This document shows, piece by piece, positions 17,971 to 25,473 of a stretch of 48,293 nt of DNA. This stretch comes from Magnetospirillum moscoviense. Its GTDB lineage: Bacteria > Pseudomonadota > Alphaproteobacteria > Rhodospirillales > Magnetospirillaceae. The notes below the pieces were generated by a model that was given only the letters and a program-made list of their open reading frames with translations, was not told the origin of the DNA and did no database searches. Position numbers and translations under genes: made by a program. Each line of letters opens with the position of its first letter. The stretch's first letter is position 1. The DNA lies in NCBI RefSeq assembly GCF_001650635.1, contig NZ_LWQU01000129.1:1-48293 (forward strand), read 5' to 3'.

Positions 17971-19200
17971 ATGGACACCGTCACGGTCGGCCTGTTCGTC
18001 TTCACCTATGTCGGCATGGCCCTGGGCCGTGTTCCGGGCCTGAAGCTCGACCGCACCGGCATCGCCTTGCTGGCCGCCGTCGGATTGCTGGTCAGCGGCG
18101 CCATGGATGTGGACCAGGCCGGCGCGGCGATCGACATACCGACGCTTCTGCTGCTGTTCGCCCTGATGATCGTCTCGGCCCAGTTCCAGGAGGCCGGCCT
18201 TTACCGCATGGCCGCCGCCCGGGTCGCCGCCGCCACCGGTTCCAGCAGCCGCATCCTGCTGGTCACCATCCTGGTGTCGGGCCTGTTGTCGGCGATCCTG
18301 GCCAACGACATCGTGGTGTTCGCCATGACCCCGATCCTGGCCGAGGGCGTGCGCCAGCGTGGCCTGGACCCCCGCCCCTTCCTGCTGGGCCTGGCCGGCG
18401 GCGCCAATGCCGGATCGGCGATGACGGTGATCGGCAACCCGCAAAACATCCTGATCGGCCAGGTCGGCGGGCTGGATTTCTGGCATTTCATGGTCGCCTG
18501 CGCGGTACCGGCCCTGGTCAGCCTGATCGTCGTGCATCGCATGATCCTGTGGCTGTGGAAGGGCGCGTTGACCGCCGAGCCACAGCCGCCGGCGGCGGTT
18601 CCGGTGCCGCGTCCCGATCCGTGGCAATACGGCAAGGGCGTCGCCGCCATCGTCTTCCTGCTGGCGCTGTTCGCCACCGACCTGCCGCGCGAGGTGGGCG
18701 CGCTGCTGGTCGCCGGCCTGCTGCTGCTCAGCCGCCGCCTGGCCAGCCGCGACATGATCGGCGCCGTCGATTGGCACCTGTTGCTGCTGTTCGCCTGCCT
18801 GTTCGTGGTCACCGACGCCTTTTCCTCGACCGGCATGGCCTCGACCGGCATCGAATTGCTGGCGGAAGCCGGCTGGCTGCCCGACCGCCTGAGCACGATG
18901 GCCCCGATGATGCTGGCGGCCAGCAACACCATCGGCAACGTGCCGGCGACCATGCTGCTCTTGTCCTTGTGGCCAGTCGATGATGTCGGCCCGCTTTACG
19001 GCATGGCCCTGCTATCGACATTGGCCGGTAACCTGCTGCTGGTCGGCAGCCTGGCCAACATCATCGTCGCCGAACGAGCCGCCGCCTCGGGGGTCAAACT
19101 GTCCTTCCTGGATTTCGCCCGCGCCGGCATCCCCATGACGCTGGCCACCATGGCGGTGGCCGTCGCCTGGCTGTGGGCCGGCCAATGGATGGTTTGGTAA
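17971..19200 (+). CDS. SLC13/ArsB-like anion permease
   Basis: A 409-residue membrane protein with about ten to eleven predicted helices in the two-repeat layout of the ion-transporter (SLC13, CitMHS, ArsB, NhaD) superfamily. The repeat hallmarks are visible: LANDIVVFAMTPIL with GNPQNILIG in the first half, and NTIGNVPATMLLL with GNLLLVGSLANIIVAE in the second. These loops bind anion and cation in related carriers. It could move dicarboxylate, sulfate, arsenite or Na+/H+; substrate is not readable. There is no ars or sulfate gene nearby. No clear ribosome site precedes the ATG, but it is the only start that keeps the first helix. Confidence 0.86.
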   Translation: MDTVTVGLFVFTYVGMALGRVPGLKLDRTGIALLAAVGLLVSGAMDVDQAGAAIDIPTLLLLFALMIVSAQFQEAGLYRMAAARVAAATGSSSRILLVTILVSGLLSAILANDIVVFAMTPILAEGVRQRGLDPRPFLLGLAGGANAGSAMTVIGNPQNILIGQVGGLDFWHFMVACAVPALVSLIVVHRMILWLWKGALTAEPQPPAAVPVPRPDPWQYGKGVAAIVFLLALFATDLPREVGALLVAGLLLLSRRLASRDMIGAVDWHLLLLFACLFVVTDAFSSTGMASTGIELLAEAGWLPDRLSTMAPMMLAASNTIGNVPATMLLLSLWPVDDVGPLYGMALLSTLAGNLLLVGSLANIIVAERAAASGVKLSFLDFARAGIPMTLATMAVAVAWLWAGQWMVW

Positions 19201-19228
19201 CCCGCCGACCAATGAGAACAAAACGTGA

Positions 19229-19257
19229 TTGACGGCGCCATGCCGACGGCGTTATAA
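19229..19257 (+). promoter_or_regulatory. Sigma-70-type promoter of the toxin gene
   Basis: TTGACG (19229-19234) and TTATAA (19252-19257) are separated by exactly 17 bp, close to the consensus. Transcription would start near 19264 and give a leader of about 130 nt before the toxin ATG. Confidence 0.65.
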
Positions 19258-19280
19258 GCGATTGCGTCACCGCTCTTCGT

Positions 19281-19319
19281 GCGCCCGGATCGAACCCTCG
19301 GTCCGGGCGCTTTGCGTTT
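19281..19319 (+). terminator. Terminator-like stem in the toxin leader
   Basis: GCGCCCGGA (19281-19289) pairs perfectly with TCCGGGCGC (19302-19310) and is followed by TTTGCGTTT. It lies 25 bp downstream of the promoter's -10 box and 80 bp before the toxin start, so it could act as an attenuator. It could also end read-through from the permease gene. Confidence 0.5.
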
Positions 19320-19396
19320 CCCCCTCCCGTCACGCCAGTCCGCCGCCCGCTTGCCTGCAAGCGGCGCGTCGCCGTGCGCATGAAAGGATCATTGAG

Positions 19397-21148
19397 ATGT
19401 TCGAGTTCCAGTCCCTGTTTTCCGGTCCGGGCCGCCGCCCTGCGGCCGAGGACGATGATCAACGTTTTCCCGCCTTCCAGGCCGCCTGGCGGCAAGGCAC
19501 CGACGCGACCACGCTATTCGGCCCCAAGCCGTTCGAATTGAAGGGCAGCGTCGGGACCTTGGGCGCCGACAATTTCCGTCCCGACGTCGCCAAGGTCGAG
19601 ACCTTCCTGAATCGCACCGGCCATTACCAGCCGCTGACCGAGGACGGCCCCGGCGGTTATCACAGCGACAGCCTGGACGGCGCCATCAAGGGCTTCCAGA
19701 AAGAGAACGGCCTGCAAGTCGATGGCCTGCTGAAGCCGAACGGCCCGACCATCGGCGCCCTGGGCGAGCGCCTGGTCGGAGCCGGCGAGGCGTCAACGGC
19801 CGGCACGCTCGATTTCCGTCAGGAAATCACCCGCGAGCCGAAATCAGGTCCGAACGATCCCGACACCGAAATCATGGAAATTCCCGGCTGGAATCCCAAC
19901 CTGCCACCGATCCGCGTTCCCGTTCCCAAGATCAAGTGGCCCGAACCCCGCCTTGATCCACCCTACGACGCGACCGCTCTTGACGCCGATCCATTCCCCG
20001 GCCACACCATTTCCGAGATGGGCGCCAAGGACCATGACAGTTGGGCGGCGCAATTGCCCCGTGATTCCGACCCCGGCCAGACCGCGCGCATGCTGAAGGG
20101 TGCCATCGCCGAATATGGCGACCAGGGCCGCGCCGACGTCGCCGACCTGCTGGGCCGCTTCCACCAGATCGATCCGGACAAGGCGGAAGGCTTGCGCACC
20201 CTGTTGAAGGACGATCACGGCGAGGACGTGCCGTTCCGTGTCGCGCCGCTGGGCGAAGGATACCGCGAGCCGACCGACGACGAAAAACTGGCCAAGGCCC
20301 CCAAAACCCCGTTCGGCAGCGCCCAGGGCGCCGACCGCTGGGCGGCCGGCAACATGGCCGAGGTGCTGCTGGGCAAGGGCGACTATGCCGATGCGGTGAA
20401 GCACTTCAGCACAGACAACAGCGCCACCATGCCGTATCTGGCCGCAGTGCACGAAAGCATGCGCGACAAGGACCCGATGGCGGCGATGAAATTCGCCACC
20501 CAGATGCAGAAGGCCGGGCTGGCGATGGCGGAGGACGCGCCGGAACAACCGACCCCGACGCCGACGCCTGAGCCGACGCTGGCCACCCAGCCGCCACAGA
20601 CCACGCCGGCACCGACACCGGAGCCTACTCCTCCGCCTCCCCCCGAACCTCCGACCATGACGCCCGCTCCAACACCTGAGCCAACCCGGAAGCCTGAAAT
20701 CGCACCAGCCGAAGAGAGTGATCCGCCGGTGACGACATCGGCACCGGAACAAACAAAGCAGAAGTCACTACCGACATTCGATGCAGATAAAAGCGTCGAA
20801 ACCTTGCAGACCGAGGCGAGACCTTCGCCTGGAGGCAATTGTGCTAGGGCAGTGAAGAAGGCATTAAAGGCTGGTGGCGCGGACATTGGAACTGGGGTTG
20901 AATCCGCAAAGGATATGGGGCCTGCCCTGCAAGGGGGCGGGTTTACTCCGATCGAACAAAAAGATTATTATCCACGGAAAGGTGATGTCGTCGTAATTCA
21001 GCCCTATGCCGGTGGAAATCAACACGGCCACATTGCCATGTATGATGGAAAGTCTTGGATCTCTGATGCGAAGCAGAGAGACATGTGGGGAGGGCAAGGA
21101 TATCGTGACCATCGGCCACCGTTTCGCGTTTATCGCCGGGGTTCTTAG
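19397..21148 (+). CDS. Peptidoglycan-targeting toxin with CHAP/NlpC-like amidase tail
   Basis: A 583-residue multidomain protein. Residues about 62-125 form a peptidoglycan-binding 1 domain (AIKGFQKENGLQVDGLL). Residues 246-383 are a conserved middle block shared almost exactly with the next toxin gene. A proline/threonine-rich linker follows (384-440), and the last ~105 residues form a papain-like amidase domain. Catalytic residues are probably C482 in GGNCARAVKKAL and H545 in QHGHIAMYDG. The tail resembles Tae-type or CHAP peptidoglycan amidases that carry the same NC(A)R and GHIAMYDG segments. No signal peptide is seen, so export would need a dedicated system (for example type VI), none of which is in this window. 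The ATG at 19397 follows GAAAGGA. It overlaps its likely immunity gene. Confidence 0.8.
   Translation: MFEFQSLFSGPGRRPAAEDDDQRFPAFQAAWRQGTDATTLFGPKPFELKGSVGTLGADNFRPDVAKVETFLNRTGHYQPLTEDGPGGYHSDSLDGAIKGFQKENGLQVDGLLKPNGPTIGALGERLVGAGEASTAGTLDFRQEITREPKSGPNDPDTEIMEIPGWNPNLPPIRVPVPKIKWPEPRLDPPYDATALDADPFPGHTISEMGAKDHDSWAAQLPRDSDPGQTARMLKGAIAEYGDQGRADVADLLGRFHQIDPDKAEGLRTLLKDDHGEDVPFRVAPLGEGYREPTDDEKLAKAPKTPFGSAQGADRWAAGNMAEVLLGKGDYADAVKHFSTDNSATMPYLAAVHESMRDKDPMAAMKFATQMQKAGLAMAEDAPEQPTPTPTPEPTLATQPPQTTPAPTPEPTPPPPPEPPTMTPAPTPEPTRKPEIAPAEESDPPVTTSAPEQTKQKSLPTFDADKSVETLQTEARPSPGGNCARAVKKALKAGGADIGTGVESAKDMGPALQGGGFTPIEQKDYYPRKGDVVVIQPYAGGNQHGHIAMYDGKSWISDAKQRDMWGGQGYRDHRPPFRVYRRGS
19550..19591 (+). 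repeat. Short upstream repeat, copy 1
   Basis: These 42 bp match 21671-21712 at 39 positions. Copy 1 encodes the start of the peptidoglycan-binding region. The last 11 bp (ccgacgtcgcc, 19581-19591) also occur at 20133-20143, providing the junction used in the truncated gene. Confidence 0.85.
20133..20546 (+). repeat. 414-bp direct repeat, copy 1
   Basis: This segment matches 21702-22115 except at two positions (20165 and 20524), as read by eye. It encodes the conserved middle domain just before the divergent toxin tails, and is a natural substrate for homologous recombination between the two toxin genes. Confidence 0.93.
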
Positions 21149-21662
21149 CATCCTTTTTCATGCAGGGGGGGCGAAAGCCTCCCCTGCAGGACAGGAGACA
21201 GTTCCCCATGCGTCCTATCATCCCGCCGAGAACGCCGTCGAAAAGGCACTCGACTTCATTCTTGTCGCTGCAGACAATGACCTCAGAATCAACAGATTTA
21301 TTCTTGACAGTAACGGTGCAGCAAAAAAATATCGTGAGTTTCGGCGTTATTTCACTGATGCATACCTTAATAGCGCTAGAATCGTTGAGAGGCGTTTACT
21401 TAATTCAGAGTGCGGCGGAAAATACATCAGAGGAGAGATATGCGGGTATAATGCAAGCGCCCTGAATTGTGCCCAGTCAGATTCTGAGCTTGGCTATTTC
21501 TTCAGCACGGAGACAACTTCTGCAAGTCAGGCTACTATCTTGGTAGCATGGGGCGGCAATAGTACACCAACAGGCCGTTACAGAATGGTTCTTTTGGCGG
21601 GAATGTGGGTCGTTGATGGCGTCGATTGCATTAAGATCGGAACAAATTTTAACTTTCATTGA
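21105..21662 (+). CDS. Candidate exported immunity protein for the first toxin
   Basis: A 185-residue protein with a signal peptide (TIGHRFAFIAGVLSILFHAGGAKA), so it would sit in the periplasm, where a peptidoglycan amidase would act. The GTG at 21105 lies within the last 44 bp of the toxin gene and is preceded by AGGGCAAGGA. The mature part resembles DUF3828/NTF2-like immunity folds: YFTDAYLNSARIVERR, then a cysteine pair near CGGKYIRGEICG, LNCAQ and a final hydrophobic beta-strand WVVDGVDCIKI. This similarity is from pattern reading. Base composition is clearly lower in GC than the chromosome around it, suggesting acquisition. Its stop overlaps a TTG that opens the second toxin frame. Confidence 0.72.
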   Translation: MTIGHRFAFIAGVLSILFHAGGAKASPAGQETVPHASYHPAENAVEKALDFILVAADNDLRINRFILDSNGAAKKYREFRRYFTDAYLNSARIVERRLLNSECGGKYIRGEICGYNASALNCAQSDSELGYFFSTETTSASQATILVAWGGNSTPTGRYRMVLLAGMWVVDGVDCIKIGTNFNFH

Positions 21663-22723
21663 CAAATAGAGTCGGGACCTCGGGCACCGACAATTTACGT
21701 CCCGACGTCGCCGACCTGCTGGGCCGCTTCCACAAGATCGATCCGGACAAGGCGGAAGGCTTGCGCACCCTGTTGAAGGACGATCACGGCGAGGACGTGC
21801 CGTTCCGTGTCGCGCCGCTGGGCGAAGGATACCGCGAGCCGACCGACGACGAAAAACTGGCCAAGGCCCCCAAAACCCCGTTCGGCAGCGCCCAGGGCGC
21901 CGACCGCTGGGCGGCCGGCAACATGGCCGAGGTGCTGCTGGGCAAGGGCGACTATGCCGATGCGGTGAAGCACTTCAGCACAGACAACAGCGCCACCATG
22001 CCGTATCTGGCCGCAGTGCACGAAAGCATGCGCGACAAGGACCCGATGGCGGCGATGAAATTCGCCACCCAGATGCAGAAGGCCGGGCTGGCAATGGCGG
22101 AGGACGCGCCGGAACCGCCGACGCCCCCGACCACTCAGGCGCCTACGCCGGTCACCAACCCGCCGGAAACCACCACCCCGGTTCCGACACCGGAACCGAC
22201 GCCGGCTCCTACGACATTGGAACCGACGACAAGCGCGCCCGACAAGCAGAAGCCCTCCCCAGGCAATGGTGCCGACGCAAGGGTGATGGATGTCCCGAAG
22301 ATGCACCAACAGGTTCGCGACGCCCAAAGCGGCAATAAGCACATCTCCTCTGGCGCAGACAAAGGGAGTCAGGAGTGCGTAGCCTTGTTAAAGACCTTCC
22401 GCTCCGACCTGGGCAGCACCAAGGATTGGAAGGCTGGAGCTCCTGTGAAGGATAACGGGGGCATCGAGCCGGGCGACGCCTTGGGCAAGGGGTTCGATAA
22501 GGACGGGAATTATCCCAGCAACTCGGCCGGTAACCACGCCATCGTAATCACCGAGGTTGAGCGGGATACTTCTGGAAAGGTCGTCTCCGTGAAAATTGCG
22601 GAGCAGTGGGCGGCGCGGCCGGCTCACGGGAACCGAGGGCCAAGGGCTGCGCAGCCGGTCCGCGAACGGACGTTAACTCCGGACGAGATTGACGAATACC
22701 GTGTGATAGAGCGCAGGAAGTGA
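21659..22723 (+). CDS. Truncated orphan toxin with BPSL0067-like cysteine-peptidase tail
   Basis: A 354-codon frame. It starts with a remnant of the first toxin's N-terminus and then joins directly to its middle domain, losing 184 codons including the peptidoglycan-binding fold. The middle block and proline-rich linker are retained, but the tail is different: C240 in SQECVALLKTF, H293 in AGNHAIVI and EQW near the end, resembling BPSL0067/NlpC-type amidase effectors. The TTG at 21659 overlaps the immunity stop (TTGA), so re-initiation is possible, but there is no clear ribosome site. It may instead be a silent reservoir cassette. Without the head domain it could not bind peptidoglycan in the same way. 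Call it CDS or orphan module; I favour orphan. Confidence 0.65.
   Translation: MTNRVGTSGTDNLRPDVADLLGRFHKIDPDKAEGLRTLLKDDHGEDVPFRVAPLGEGYREPTDDEKLAKAPKTPFGSAQGADRWAAGNMAEVLLGKGDYADAVKHFSTDNSATMPYLAAVHESMRDKDPMAAMKFATQMQKAGLAMAEDAPEPPTPPTTQAPTPVTNPPETTTPVPTPEPTPAPTTLEPTTSAPDKQKPSPGNGADARVMDVPKMHQQVRDAQSGNKHISSGADKGSQECVALLKTFRSDLGSTKDWKAGAPVKDNGGIEPGDALGKGFDKDGNYPSNSAGNHAIVITEVERDTSGKVVSVKIAEQWAARPAHGNRGPRAAQPVRERTLTPDEIDEYRVIERRK
21671..21712 (+). repeat. Short upstream repeat, copy 2
   Basis: This matches 19550-19591 with three differences and joins the 414-bp repeat at the shared ccgacgtcgcc. It shows that the second gene arose from a fuller toxin gene by an in-frame internal deletion of 552 bp. 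Confidence 0.85.
21702..22115 (+). repeat. 414-bp direct repeat, copy 2
   Basis: Second copy of the block at 20133-20546, offset by 1569 bp, with two differences (21734 and 22093). Recombination between copies would replace the first toxin's tail and immunity gene with the second pair. Confidence 0.93.
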
Positions 22724-22763
22724 TATCTGTAGGAGCACGACCTCTGAGAGCATAGGCGTACAG

Positions 22764-23612
22764 ATGAAGAAATCTCTGACCGCAGTTGCGCTCCTTTCCG
22801 CCGCGCTCCTCCTAGGAGGAAACGTCGCCCCGACTGCAGCGGCTGAGATGAAGATTTCCGAGGCGTGTCCGGCCTATCGGGGGGAGGACGACAGGCATTG
22901 TCCTCCCGCCCAATCCCTCGCCTGGTTGGCCTGCCCGGCGTTCTGGCCAAAGGACGGCAAGACGCCGCTTTCTTTTGCCACACCCCACCCGATCAACGGA
23001 CAGAACTATTCCCGGCCCGACTGGACGCGAAAGGATTTCGAGCGGGAGAGCCGAGGGTTTTACCTCGATTGTCAATACGGTGCACGCGAAGGTCACAAGG
23101 GCGTGCGCGAGCACCTGACGGTCGTGGTGCCCATCCCCGTCGTCCAATACGGGCGGCGCCGGGTCGGGTCGGGTTGGGAGATCGGCTTCACCGTTCTGCG
23201 GGACCACGCACCAGCACATCCGGAAATGCTTTTCCCCGAGCCACTCGATGGAAAGACCCGCTTGGAGGGGATCGCCCTTGGATTTGGCCGAGAGGAGGCT
23301 TCGAGCCTTGCCGCTGGACAAGCTTCAGAAACAAGCGAGGGCCAAATCACTTTTTCCCGGGAAGGCCGTCAGGTCGCCATCACCCTCGACCCGCAATCCC
23401 AACGCGTCCGGATGGTAGCCATCACCGTCGCCGGGAGTGACGAGGTCGCGGTTCTGCGGCAGCTGGCGGTACGCCGGTTCGGCTTCAACTGGAGCGGAGA
23501 GTTTGATGAGGGTGAGAAGCGCTGGATGTCTGCCGACAAGCGGTTCGCCGTTGAATTCAGGCGGAATTCGACGACCGAAGCTGCCTCACTACGCCTTTTC
23601 GTTCTGCGTTAG
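22764..23612 (+). CDS. Candidate exported immunity protein for the orphan toxin
   Basis: A 282-residue protein with a signal peptide (MKKSLTAVALLSAALLLGGNVAPTAAA), therefore periplasmic or envelope. It starts 40 bp after the orphan toxin stop. The mature part has cysteines near 35, 46, 57 and 103 and a beta-rich C-terminal half; I recognise no family. By position, exported nature and pairing with an amidase-like tail it is the likely cognate immunity protein. It could be an unrelated envelope protein carried along. Codon use is a little less GC-biased than neighbouring housekeeping genes. Confidence 0.68.
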   Translation: MKKSLTAVALLSAALLLGGNVAPTAAAEMKISEACPAYRGEDDRHCPPAQSLAWLACPAFWPKDGKTPLSFATPHPINGQNYSRPDWTRKDFERESRGFYLDCQYGAREGHKGVREHLTVVVPIPVVQYGRRRVGSGWEIGFTVLRDHAPAHPEMLFPEPLDGKTRLEGIALGFGREEASSLAAGQASETSEGQITFSREGRQVAITLDPQSQRVRMVAITVAGSDEVAVLRQLAVRRFGFNWSGEFDEGEKRWMSADKRFAVEFRRNSTTEAASLRLFVLR

Positions 23613-23755
23613 CCCTCACGGCTTGCCCCCGTGGATAAAACGCGGCCGCTCCCAAATCGAAGACAGCCCGACGCCACCCCACTGCATGCTCGAGGTTTAT
23701 AGCGTCATCGACCGCACGTAGCGTAATCCCCCCCTTGCTCGTTCGCAGGTGGCGA

Positions 23756-24820
23756 TCAGGGCTCGAAATCCAGCGCCTGGGTGCCGCGCAGCTCGGTCTG
23801 GCTGATCACCCGGTTGCGCCCCTCGCGCTTGGCCATGTAAAGCGCCTCGTCGGCGCGGTGGACAAAGGCGCCCAGGCTTTCGCCGAATTCGTATTCGGCC
23901 ACGCCGATCGACAAGGTCACCTGGCCCAGCACCTGATTGGTGCGCCGGTTCAGCACCTTGCGGCTGGCGACGTTGCGGCGGATGGTGTCGGCCACGGCGA
24001 TCGCCTCAATCAGGCGGGTGCCCGGCAGGATCACCGCGAATTCCTCGCCGCCATAACGGGCGGCGGTGTCCTTGCCCTTGACGCTGTCCTGGATGGTGCG
24101 GGCCACCAGCTTCAGCACCTGATCGCCCAGCATGTGGCCGTGGCTGTCGTTGAATTGCTTGAAGAAATCGATGTCGATCATCAAGAGCGACAGGAACGAA
24201 CGATCCTCCTCGCCCTCCAGCGCCGCTTCGCGCAGGGCGACGTCGAACAGCTTGCGGTTGGCCAGGCCGGTCAGGGCGTCGGTGGTGGCCTCGCGCTTCA
24301 ACTGGTCCAGATCCTCGCGCAGGCGGGCGATCTCGCCCGACGAGTTTTCCAGCCGTTCCTCGAGCTGGCGGTTGACCTCGATCATCGACTTGGTCTCGTC
24401 CAGGATGCCGCGGATCAGGTCGCCCAGATCGTTAGGGGCGGGATCGCGATTCAATTCGCCCGAGAAGCTGACCAGCGCCTCGCCATATTGCGCCGCCCCC
24501 TGGTTGGCGGTGGACAGATAGGCCAGCACCTGGGCGACGGCGTTCTCGATGCGCTGGCCGACGGCGCGCAATTCCGCCTCGTGCTGGCTGGTGCCGAAGA
24601 AGCGTTCATAGAGATCGGCGCAGACATCGTCCGAGAATTTCTGCCCGGCCCGCAGCACCCCGTTGATCGCCTTGGTCAATTCGGGGTCGCGGTCGGCCAC
24701 GAAGGCGTACCAGATGATGAAATTGTTGGGATGCGCCGGCACACCGTGCCGATCCATCATGCCCAGGGCGGCCCGGGCACAATGAGCGGCGACTTCGATC
24801 GGATCGGAGAACTTGAACAC
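23756..24820 (-). CDS. GGDEF diguanylate cyclase
   Basis: A 354-residue cytoplasmic protein. Residues 1-150 form a helical sensor region without a named domain (starts with MFKFSDPIEVAAHCARAAL), a coiled coil follows (about 145-178), then GGDEF (about 180-340). The signature is GGEEF at 257-261, with DALTGLANRKLFD and DIDFFKQFNDSHGH intact, so it should make c-di-GMP. The inhibitory I-site, usually RxxD five residues before the signature, reads K248GKD251; the arginine is replaced by lysine, so feedback inhibition may be weak. The architecture matches stand-alone DgcB-like enzymes of alphaproteobacteria. It is convergent with the immunity gene upstream. Confidence 0.92.
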   Translation of the reverse strand: MFKFSDPIEVAAHCARAALGMMDRHGVPAHPNNFIIWYAFVADRDPELTKAINGVLRAGQKFSDDVCADLYERFFGTSQHEAELRAVGQRIENAVAQVLAYLSTANQGAAQYGEALVSFSGELNRDPAPNDLGDLIRGILDETKSMIEVNRQLEERLENSSGEIARLREDLDQLKREATTDALTGLANRKLFDVALREAALEGEEDRSFLSLLMIDIDFFKQFNDSHGHMLGDQVLKLVARTIQDSVKGKDTAARYGGEEFAVILPGTRLIEAIAVADTIRRNVASRKVLNRRTNQVLGQVTLSIGVAEYEFGESLGAFVHRADEALYMAKREGRNRVISQTELRGTQALDFEP

Positions 24821-24847
24821 ACCTGCCTCGATCTCAGTGACATGGCT

Positions 24848-25342
24848 TCAGTGACATTGGCCGAGCGACCCCTCGGCGCAGATCTTGATCCCATCGACCC
24901 ACCGCGCACCCGACAGATCGGCATGCAGGAAGTCGGCCCCGGCCAGCTTGGCCCCGGTCAAATTCGCCCCCTTCAGCGAGGCGCGGAAGAACCGCGTCCG
25001 CCGCAGGTCGGCATCCACCAGCGACGCGCCTTCAAGGTCGGTCTTGGTGAAGTCGGCCTCGATGAAGACGCCGCCGTCAAGCCGCGCGGCGCGCATCTCG
25101 GCGCTGGTGAAGCGAGCGCGGTAGGCATCGACCTGGGAAAGATCGGCGCCATCCAGGTTGGCGCGCTGGAAACTGGTCTCGCGCAGTCGAGAACCCGCCA
25201 GCTTTTCCTTGGCCAAATCACGCCCATCCATGAAGCAGCGCTGCCAATCGACCCGCGCGTCGGCGGGCGCCGTGCAGTCGGCCGCCAACGCCGCCATGGG
25301 GGCAAGAAACACCAGCATGAAAATGCCGAAACGCATATCCAA
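24848..25342 (-). CDS. Exported pentapeptide-repeat protein
   Basis: A 164-residue protein with a signal peptide (FGIFMLVFLAPMAALA) and about fifteen A(D/N)LxX repeats between residues 45 and 145, such as ANLDGADLSQ, TDLEGASLVDADL and ASLKGANLTGAKLAGADFL. The repeats form a right-handed quadrilateral helix. Four cysteines, including one at each end of the mature protein, could close it by disulfides. The TTG at 25342 has GGAGG about 8 nt upstream; the ATG two codons later (25336) is nearly as good. Function is not predictable. It lies just upstream of the diguanylate cyclase on the same strand and might share its transcript. Confidence 0.78.
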   Translation of the reverse strand: MDMRFGIFMLVFLAPMAALAADCTAPADARVDWQRCFMDGRDLAKEKLAGSRLRETSFQRANLDGADLSQVDAYRARFTSAEMRAARLDGGVFIEADFTKTDLEGASLVDADLRRTRFFRASLKGANLTGAKLAGADFLHADLSGARWVDGIKICAEGSLGQCH

Positions 25343-25473
25343 GATTTACCCCTCCCCGCTGCCGGTGTCCAAGCGTAATTTTGGTTGAACCGGAGACATC
25401 GGCAACAGTTTACCCCGGCCCGCCATCGGCTTACCATTGTCGACCGATCCCCCCATCAAACGCGGAGCGAATC

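Noticed and set aside
17971-19200. Naming the permease as an arsenite pump
   Set aside because: The fold is shared by many anion carriers and no ars regulator or reductase is nearby.
19397-21148. Reading the first toxin as a type VI effector with certainty
   Set aside because: Tail similarity to Tae-type amidases is suggestive, but no type VI genes, VgrG or PAAR are present in the window.
20133-22115. Possible CRISPR or tandem array from repeated sequence
   Set aside because: Only two long copies exist, both coding and in the same frame; there are no short regular repeats with spacers.
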